The notes under the pieces: generated by a model
Databases searched by the model: none
Told to the model about the DNA's origin: nothing
What the model saw: only the letters and a program-made list of their open reading frames with translations
Assembly (NCBI RefSeq): GCF_905171765.1
Contig: NC_053390.1
Span: 515,368,852 to 515,432,851 of the forward strand
Reading direction: 5' to 3'
DNA from: Bufo bufo
Taxonomy: Eukaryota > Chordata > Amphibia > Anura > Bufonidae
DNA length: 64,000 bases
Shown: positions 57,345-64,000 of the stretch, piece after piece
Numbering within the stretch: the stretch's first letter is position 1
Layout of the letters: the number at the start of each line of letters is the position of its first letter
Program-made: the position numbers and the translations under genes

Positions 57345-58375
57345 CAATTTTGAGAATGGCAAATTTGGGAATAGTTTTTCAACCCAGAAAAAAAAATGTG
57401 CTTTTACGGTCACTAGAAATAACTTGACCAGCTAAAACAGTACAGATTTGGTTGAATAGAAATGTGAGGCCTGCTTTTTTTTTTTGCGCTGTGTGACAGG
57501 TATAGGTTTAATCACAGAATCAGACTTCTATCTGCACGGTAGCGTATGTCTTAGGTTTTTCTGAATGACACTATCAGTACCTTCAATGTAAGATATCCTT
57601 TTTGGGATAGATTTCAAGTAGGCCTCAAATACCAGAAACTAGTTATTTTGAGAATGGCAAACTTGGGAATAGTTTTTCAACCCAGAAAAAAAAAATGTGC
57701 TTTTACGGTCACAAGAAATAACTTGACCAGCTAAAACAGTACAGATTTGGTTGAATAGAAATGTGAGGCCTTTTTTTCTGCGCTGTGTGACAGGTATAGG
57801 TTTAATCACAGAATCAGACTTCCATCTGCACGGTAGCGTGTGTCTTAGGTTTTTCTGAATGACACTATCAGTACCTTCAATGTAAGATATCCTTTTTGGG
57901 ATAGATTTCAAGTAGGCCTCAAATACCAGAAACTAGTTATTTTGAGAATGGCAAATTTGGGAATAGTTTTTCAACCCAGAAAAAAAAATGTGCTTTTACG
58001 GTCACTAGAAATAACTTGACCAGCTAAAACAGTACAGATTTGGTTGAATAGAAATGTCAGGTCTATTTTTTAGGCGCTGGGTGACAGGCTCAACTTGCCC
58101 CTGATGTAGTATATGGCCAAAAAATAACCACACTGTTGATGGTTAAATGCACTTGGGTGACACAGGCTCAGCCTGCACCAGATGTAGTATATGGCCAAAA
58201 AATAACCAGACTGTTGATGGTTAAATGCACTTCGGTGACACAGGCTCAGCCTGCAGCTGATGTAGTATATGGCCAAAAAATAACCAGACTGTTGATGGTT
58301 AAATGCACTTCGGTGACACAGGCTCAGCCTGCAGCTGATGTAGGATATAGCACAAAATAACCACACTATTGATGG
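57345..58375. repeat. Leader repeats of hAT3: three ~297-bp and three 78-bp units
   Basis: ~297-bp units start near 57347, 57645 and 57942 (the last partial); hAT2 has two. 78-bp units are marked at 58138, 58216 and 58294 with a decayed one at 58371; hAT2 has one more. Confidence 0.87.
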
Positions 58376-58599
58376 TTAAATACACTTGGTGATAGCTTGT
58401 GCTGGCGTACCACAAGTCACAAAATGGCCGCCGATCACTTCAGAAAAAAAGTGATCTAAAAACGCTCTGGGCAGCCTCAAAAAAGTGAGCAAGTCAATAT
58501 TAGCACTTGAATGATCCACAGCTGCAGATCGATCACAGAATGAAGTCTTTTGGAGGAGTTAATCTGCCTAATCTCGCCCTAACGTCGCAGCAGCAACCT

Positions 58600-58861
58600 C
58601 TCCCTATGCTTCAATCAGCAGAGTGACGTGCAGCGCAACGTGACCCAAGCTTATATAGAGGCTGGGTCACATGCTGCACTGGCCAATCACAGCCATGCCA
58701 ATAGTAGGCAAGGCTGTGATGGCCTCTTGGGGCAAGTAGTATGACGCTTGTTGATTGGCTGCTTTGCAGCCTTTCAAAAAGCGCCAAGAAAGCGCCGAAC
58801 ACCGAACCCGAACTTTTACGAACTGTAAATGTACTATACAGTTCGGGTTCGCTCATCCATA
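58600..58861 (-). promoter_or_regulatory. hAT3 core promoter and right terminus
   Basis: Same arrangement as hAT2: minus-strand CCAAT-type boxes, CTATATAAG near 58650-58658 between GTGACCCA and TGGGTCAC arms, and CGAAC/GTTCG motifs to the end. Confidence 0.65.
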
Positions 58862-59339
58862 CCCAGCAGCCATTTTCTGCATTTTTTTTGCAGTTCTGAG
58901 AGAGATAGCAGTGAAGTTGCTGTGCTCTGTGCTTTCATCTGGATCCTATTTCTTATCCAATTAAATTAGATAGTTAGTTAGCTCATATATATATAATACA
59001 GATAATCAGTGTAGGTTAGCTAGTGATATAGTGTAACTGATGGGTTCCAGTGCAGTGTGTTAGGTAATGTGATAGGAATTACTGTTTCTCTGCTGTTCAT
59101 ACATACATGCTACAGACATAGTGCTGTGATGTCACCACAATACTCAGTGCACCTATCAGTAATATCTACTCAGACTTGGTAAAAAGTGAAGTTGCATGTA
59201 CTGCACAAAAAAATATACGCATCATTCGTGCCGATTTGCGTAATCGCAAAAATAATGACTGGAGATCACGAATTCTAGAATTCACGAATTTATTGTGAAT
59301 ATTATGCAAAAAATTGGCGAAATATGGGAAGGAATAATA

Positions 59340-59805
59340 CAAGTCACCCGTACATACTAAATGGTAAAACACTGGGTAACACTGACATGGAAAATGACCT
59401 AGGAATTTTAGTGAGTAGCAAACTAAGCTGTAGCTGTAAAAACCAGTGTTAGGCAGCTGCTGCTATGGCCAATAAGATAATGGGTTGCATCAAAAGGGGC
59501 ATAGATGCCCGTGATGAGAACATAGTCCTACCACTTTACAAATCACTAGTCAGACCACACATGGAGTACTGTGTACAGTTCTGGGCTCCTGTGAACAAGG
59601 CAGACATAGCAGAGCTGGAGAGGGTACAGAGGAGGGCAACTAAAGTATTAACTGGAATAGGGGAACTACAGTACAGAAAATTGGCTTCTACCTCAGTTTT
59701 TGTTTTTGCTTTCCTCTGGATCAACTTGCAGGATAACAGGCTGAACTGGGTGGACAAATGTATTTTTTCGGCCTTACATACTATGTTACTATATTACTAT
59801 GTTAC
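59340..59805 (+). pseudogene. CR1/L2-type LINE, 3' end fragment
   Basis: It encodes the end of a reverse-transcriptase protein: LGILVSSKLS, then MANKIMGCIKRG, LPLYKSLVRPHMEYCVQFW and LERVQRRATKVL. The 3' end is a TACTATG / TTACTAT microsatellite, typical of these LINEs. One stop (TAG near 59451) and frame decay follow the RT part. It is 5'-truncated; no upstream domains are present. Confidence 0.82.
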
Positions 59806-60333
59806 TATGAAACTTCCCAAGAATACAGCGGCCTCCATAATTCTGAAATGGTAGAAGGTTGTAACAACCTGGACTACTCCTTGAACTAGCCTCTCCACCA
59901 AACTAAGTAACCAGGGGAGAAGGACTTTGGTAAGAGAGGTGACCAAGAACTTAATAGTCACTCTGGCTGAGCACCAGAGATCCTTCATCACTGTAGCACC
60001 AATCTGTGTTTTATGGCAGAGTGGCCAAAAAGAAGCCCCTCCTCAGTAAAATACACATGAAAGCACACCTACAGTTTGCAAAAAAAAGCACCTAAATTAC
60101 TGTCAGACTGTGAGAAACAAGATTCTATGGTCTGATGAGACAAAGATTGGACTTTGTTACCTCAATTATAAGAGTCATGTCTGGAGAAAACCAAGCACTG
60201 CTCATCACCTGAGCAATACCATCCCTACAGTGAAGCATGGTGGTGGCAGCATCAGCTGTCTGCATGTTTTTCAGCAGCTGGGAACGATAGACTGGTCAGA
60301 GTTCAGGAAAATCTGAATGGAGCAAAATAAAGA
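59806..60333 (+). pseudogene. Old Tc1-like transposase relic, middle part
   Basis: It shows GGCCTCCATAATTCTGAAATGG, then KILWSDETKIGL (first catalytic Asp) and VKHGGGSI of a DD34E transposase with many stops. It continues after the next Tc1 insertion at 61988-62065 (CTTAATGAAAACCTGATCCA). It probably belongs to the same old copy as 50886-51985. Confidence 0.7.
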
Positions 60334-60335
60334 TA

Positions 60336-61985
60336 CAGTCAGGTCCATAAATATTGGGACATCGATGCAATTGTAACATTTTTGGCTCTATACACCACCA
60401 CAATGGATTTAAAATGAAACGAACAACACGTGCTTTAACTGCAGACTTTCAGCTTTAATTTGAGGGTATTTACATCCAAATTGGGTGAATGGTGTAGGAA
60501 TTACAACAGTTTGCATATGTGCCTCCCACTTGTTAAGGGACCAAAAGTAATGGGACAATTGGCTTCTCAGCTGTTCCATGGCCAGGTGTGTGTTGTCCCC
60601 TCATTATCCCAATTACAATGAGCAGATAAAAGGTCCAGAGTTCATTTCAAGTGTGCTATTTTCATTTGGAATCTGTTGCTGTCAACTCTCAAGATGAGAT
60701 CCAAAGAGCTGTCACTATCAGTGAAGAAAGCCATCATTAGGCTAAAAAGGCAAAACAAACCAATCAGAGAGATAGCAAAACCATTTGGCGTGGCCAAAAC
60801 AACTGTTTGGAACACTCTTAAATAGAAGGAACGCACCGGTGAGCTCATCAACACCAAAAGACCCGGAAGACCGCGGAAAACAACTGTGGTGGATGACCGA
60901 AGAATTCTTTCCCTGGTGAAGAAAATACCCTTTACAACAGTTGGCCAGATCAAAAACACTCTCCAGGAGGTAGGTGTATGTGTGTCAAAGTCAACAATCA
61001 AGACAAGACTTCACCAGAGTGAATACAGAGGGTTCACCACAAGATGTAAACCATTGGTGAGCCTCAAAAACAGGAAGGCCAGATTAGAGTTTGCCAAATG
61101 ACATCTAAAAAAGCCTTTACAGTTCTGGAACAACATCCTATGGACAGATGAGACCAAAATCAACTTGTACCAGAGTGATGGGAAGAGAAGAGTATGGAAA
61201 AGGAAAGGAACTGCTCATGATCCTAAGCATACCAGCTCATCAGTGAAGCATGGTGGTGGTAGTGTCATGGTGTGGGCATGTATGGCTGCCAATGGAATTG
61301 GTTCTCTTGTATTTATTGATGATGTGACTGCTGACAAAAGCAACAGGATGAAATCTGAAGTGTTTCGGGCAATATTATCTGCACATATTCAGCCAAATGC
61401 TTCAGAACTCACTGGACGGCACTTCACAGTGCAGATGGACAATGACCCAAAGCATACTGAAAAAGCAACCTAAGAGTTTTTTTAAGGGAAAGAAGTGGAA
61501 TGTTATGCAATGGCCAAGTCAATCACCTGGCCTGAATCCGATTGAGCATGCATTTCACTTGCTGAAGACAAAACTGAAGGGAAAATGCCCCAAGAACAAG
61601 CAGGAACTGAAGACAGTTGCAGTAGAGGCCTGGCAGAGCATCACCAGGGATGAAACTAAGCATCTGGTGATGTCTATGCGTTCCAGACTTCAGGCTGTAA
61701 TTGACTGCAAAGGATTTGCAACCAAGTATTAAAAAGTGCAAGTTTGATTTATGATTATTATTCTGTCCCATTACTTTTGGTCCCTTAACAAGTGGGAGGC
61801 ACATATGCAAACTGTTGTAACTCCTACACCGTTCACCTGATTTGGATGTAAATACCCTCAAATTAAAGCTGTCAGTCTGTAGTTAAAGCACATCTTGTTT
61901 GTTTAATTTCAAATCCATTGTGGTGGTGTATAGACCAAAAAAATTTTGAATTGTGTCGATGTCCCAATATTTATGGACCTGACTG
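60336..61985 (+). mobile_element. Tc1-like element (DD34E), inactive
   Basis: 1,650 bp with ends CAGTCAGGTCCATAAATATT and its inverse, flanked by TA (60334-60335 and 61986-61987). Long inverted repeats extend past CCACCACAATGGATTT. It sits inside the older Tc1 relic. Confidence 0.92.
60694..61732 (+). pseudogene. Tc1-like transposase (DD34E), disrupted
   Basis: It starts MRSKELSLSVKKAIIRLK, with a helix-turn-helix and a GRPRKTT linker. It contains ILWTDETKINLYQ (first Asp), VKHGGGSVMVW, MDNDPKHT (second Asp) and LNPIEHAFHLLK (Glu), and ends at TAA 61730-61732. Breaks are TAG near 60823, TGA at 61099-61101, TAA near 61470 and a frame change just after it. Confidence 0.9.
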
Positions 61986-62077
61986 TATATTCTTAATGAA
62001 AACCTGATCCAGAGTGATCTGGGTTGCAGGTTCACTTTCTAACAGACAACTAACTGGCCCAGTTTTCCATTTCTTTA

Positions 62078-62248
62078 ATGTCTTATCAAGCCATCTCAAA
62101 AACGGTTTTTAGTGAGGCAGGTGATGTTGTCACACCTAAAAGGACAAAGGTGTCCTCCACTAGTGTACAAAACATCACTTTTGTCAAAATGAACAATTTA
62201 TGGATTCCTGAGGATTTTCAAACTTTTCCATTTAAGGCCAATGAATAG
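62078..62248 (+). pseudogene. hAT transposase C-terminal scrap
   Basis: 56 codons ending at TAG 62246-62248 read KTVFSEAGDVVTPKR and NITFVKMNNLWIPEDF, the hAT dimerisation signature (FSxAG ... FIKMN). Orientation is plus, opposite to hAT1-4, and the sequence differs from them. It may be the end of an element of the hAT-X type. Upstream it meets the Tc1 relic directly. Confidence 0.75.
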
Positions 62249-62455
62249 ATCTGACATTGGTGACGGTGGCTATTTATGGTCTGCACCATCCCACCACTGC
62301 TGCTGTCTGCCTGCCTTCCTTCCTAGCATCATGTTTCACAGCATTACAGCATATGGCTGCTGCTTCCACTGCTGCAGTTGCTATTCTAAGCTGCTAATCC
62401 ACTTACTACCATGTCCATTACCCCTACTGTCACTACCATTGCCTCTACACAACCA

Positions 62456-62460
<5 letters not shown>

Positions 62461-62502
<42 letters not shown>
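62461..62502. repeat. (ACT)n microsatellite
   Basis: About fourteen ACT/CTA units in a ACCACTACCACC-rich stretch. Confidence 0.95.
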
Positions 62503-62505
<3 letters not shown>

Positions 62506-63090
62506 TTAAAACAGCCACACACATATCTACTGCCTTGTTTGATCCATGCTTCTTCTGGCACTACTATTGCTGCCAGTTATTATACCTACACAAATTATCC
62601 TTTCAACAAAACCACAAAATATGAAAAAAATCAGAATCCTTGGAGACCTCAGAGTGTCATATTCCAATTTTTCAGGACAATTAGAGCACATTTGACTCAT
62701 GCAGAATCTTTTCAACCACAAATCTAATTTCTTGAAAAAATTGACAAATCGGACAAGAAAAGAAGACTTTCCAGCACCCAGCTTTCCAGAGTGAAGGTCT
62801 CACATCTAGAGACCTGTTTTTATGGTAAATTCATATATTCCTTATCAACATCAGCCCTTCCAACACCCAGATTTCCAGAGTGCAGATCTTACTTCTAGAG
62901 CCTTTCTGCTATGTGGAATTGAATCAGCAGCAGAAAGAAGTGTGAACAAGGTACAAAGTGCAAAACGCTCTCCTTAGCAGGACCCATATGCTACTAAACC
63001 ACAATGGTACATCTATATTCATCTAGCCCTGAGGTGATCCCATAGTCAGGTAAGTCCACCTTTATTTACGGACAGTTGTGCATTCTTAGT
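62503..63090. other. Probable hAT 3' flank, no gene seen
   Basis: A diverged ~103-bp direct repeat (CACCCAG.TTTCCAGAGTG, ATCTAGAGACCTG / TTCTAGAGCCTTT) occurs at about 62775-62820 and 62858-62910. The remainder is not assigned. Confidence 0.45.
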
Positions 63091-63396
63091 CCTCATGCAC
63101 ACGGCCGTTGTTTGGGTCTGCATCCGAGCCGCCGTTTTGGAAGCTCGGATGCGGACCCATTCACTTCAATGGGGCCGCAAAAGATGCGGATAGCACTTTG
63201 TGTGCTGTCTGCATCCGTTGCTCCTTTCAGTGGCCCCACAAAAAAAATATAGCATGTCCTCTTTTTGTCCGTTTTGCGTACAAGAATAGGCATGTCTACA
63301 ATGGGCCGCCCGTTCCGTTCCACAAATTGCGGAAGGCACACAGGCAGGTTCTGTTTTTTGCGGACCGCAAAAAACAGGACGGTCGTGTGCATGAGG
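63091..63396. mobile_element. Foldback MITE (CCTCATGCACACG ends)
   Basis: Ends CCTCATGCACACGGCCG and CGGTCGTGTGCATGAGG, with inner inverted blocks (GCGGACC, GGGCCGC). CTTAGT at 63085-63090 and 63398-63403 may be the target duplication. I recognise this as an abundant anuran MITE. Confidence 0.75.
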
Positions 63397-63449
63397 CCTT
63401 AGTCAGATATTTTATATCTTGCCTGATGCAGTGTTAGTATCTTGCACAC

Positions 63450-64000
63450 ATGTATAGTCATGAGAAAAACACTGTAAACCCTCTTTGAATTATTTTTAAG
63501 TATCAGAGCGTAATAAAAACATCTGGTTCTTACAAGGTCTTAAAATTGGGTAAATACGACCTTAGATGAACAACACATTACAAATTACACTGTCATTATT
63601 TTACAAAAACTAGGCCCTTGATTAACTGATCATCAGTAAGTGTGACCACCTCTGTAAAGGTTTTAGCAGCTTGCTGGTATGGGGCATTCAGGCATGTGTT
63701 AACACAACGCCAAGGAGGAAAGACATCAGCAATGATATTAGAGAAGCAATTGTTGATGCCCTTCAATCTGAAAAGAACAGTTTCCAAATTTGAAATACAT
63801 GATTCTACAGTAAGAAAGATTATTCACAAGTGATAAACATTCAAGATAGCTTGAGTCTCCTAGCAAATTCACCCCAAGGTCAGACCGTGCAATGCTCAGA
63901 GAAATTGCAAAATAAAAACAAAAAACGTAGTGATACATGGAAAATTCTACCGTCCTCAGCAAGATACATTTTTTGAGGGTTCAATTAGAAAAAACACTGA
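63450..64000 (+). mobile_element. Tc1-like relic running off the window
   Basis: It starts near TAGTCATGAGAAAAACACTG and includes AGTGTGACCACCTCTGTAAA and CAAGGTCAGACCGTGCAATG, the left half of a common Tc1 family, with internal deletions. Confidence 0.75.
63707..63836 (+). pseudogene. Tc1-like transposase N-terminus, start lost
   Basis: The expected ATG is ACG at 63707. The frame reads PRRKDISNDIREAIVDALQ, a helix-turn-helix start, and stops at TGA within 100 bases; related codons resume in another frame (TVRKIIHK near 63810). Confidence 0.75.

Larger units (their letters stand above)
52199..58861 (-). mobile_element. hAT3: near-intact hAT element
   Basis: 6,663 bp flanked by a perfect CCCAGCAG duplication (52191-52198 and 58862-58869). 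Ends TAGAGTTGAGTGAAC and GTTCGCTCATCCATA. Same layout as hAT2, with a different number of repeat units. It entered hAT-X about 10 bases after its TATA box. Confidence 0.95.
51990..59335 (+). mobile_element. Decayed hAT-like element hAT-X, split by hAT3
   Basis: Left part 51990-52198 has TTCGAAAATTCGCGAAG, TTCGTAATCGCGAATATTC, a CCAAT box (AACCAATAGG) and ACTATATAAG. The right part 58870-59335 continues the leader and ends with ATTCTAGAATTCACGAATTT and ATTGTGAATATTATGC. I recognise the leader as that of a common anuran hAT. The ends are too decayed to give a target duplication, and no transposase remains inside. Confidence 0.5.

Noticed and set aside
62241..62624. 127-codon ORF with a Tyr run
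   Set aside because: It reads through the (ACT)n microsatellite; composition is simple-sequence.

Overview
The window looks like nuclear DNA from a vertebrate, most likely a frog or toad. I found no convincing host gene, rRNA or functional tRNA. Nearly all of it is transposable elements (TEs), their satellites and their relics. The mix points to an anuran: BED-finger hAT elements with GTTCG-rich ends, TTAA-target foldback elements, a Tc1-like element with DD37E spacing, a Penelope-like element, an L1, a CR1/L2-type fragment and BEL/Pao gag. This assignment rests on family recognition by eye, not on a database search.

Layout. 1-9681: two related TTAA-target foldback elements in opposite orientation. 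A (1-5603) lacks about 17 bp at its left end. D (6157-9506) sits inside a foldback MITE, C (5608-9677). A and D carry ~390-bp modules in alternating orientation and a GATCA/G-run satellite; A also ends in a row of hairpins. 9682-9960: four further hairpins. 10135-18885: a truncated hAT (hAT4) holding an almost intact L1 (11194-17062) and a 95-bp tandem array. 18886-about 35924: a BEL/Pao-type element (minus strand) with decayed gag and a putative LTR. Inside it a TTAA MITE (F) was split by a hAT (hAT1), which holds a non-autonomous LTR element, which holds an intact Tc1 element. A second insertion in the BEL/Pao leader is TTAA element E (30573-34178). 38040-40275: a 5'-truncated Penelope-like element with inverted pLTRs. 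40687-42736: a broken second Tc1 copy carrying a solo LTR. 44159-50836 and 52199-58861: two closely similar hAT elements (hAT2, hAT3), each with a perfect 8-bp target duplication. 50886-62065: an old Tc1 relic cut up by later insertions. 59340-64000: a CR1/L2-type fragment, another Tc1 relic, a hAT C-terminal scrap, a foldback MITE and the start of a further Tc1 relic.

How the parts relate. The coding potential is almost all for mobility. The 338-aa Tc1 transposase (21277-22293) is the only transposase with an unbroken frame; L1 ORF1 is also open. L1 ORF2 is broken by what looks like one missing base. hAT2 and hAT3 transposases are each broken by one CAG-to-TAG change at different sites. The foldback elements and MITEs encode nothing recognisable and must have been moved in trans. 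The least explained structures are the alternating inverted modules and the hairpin rows at the ends of A and E. Intervals 35925-38024 and 42739-44150 show nothing I can assign.
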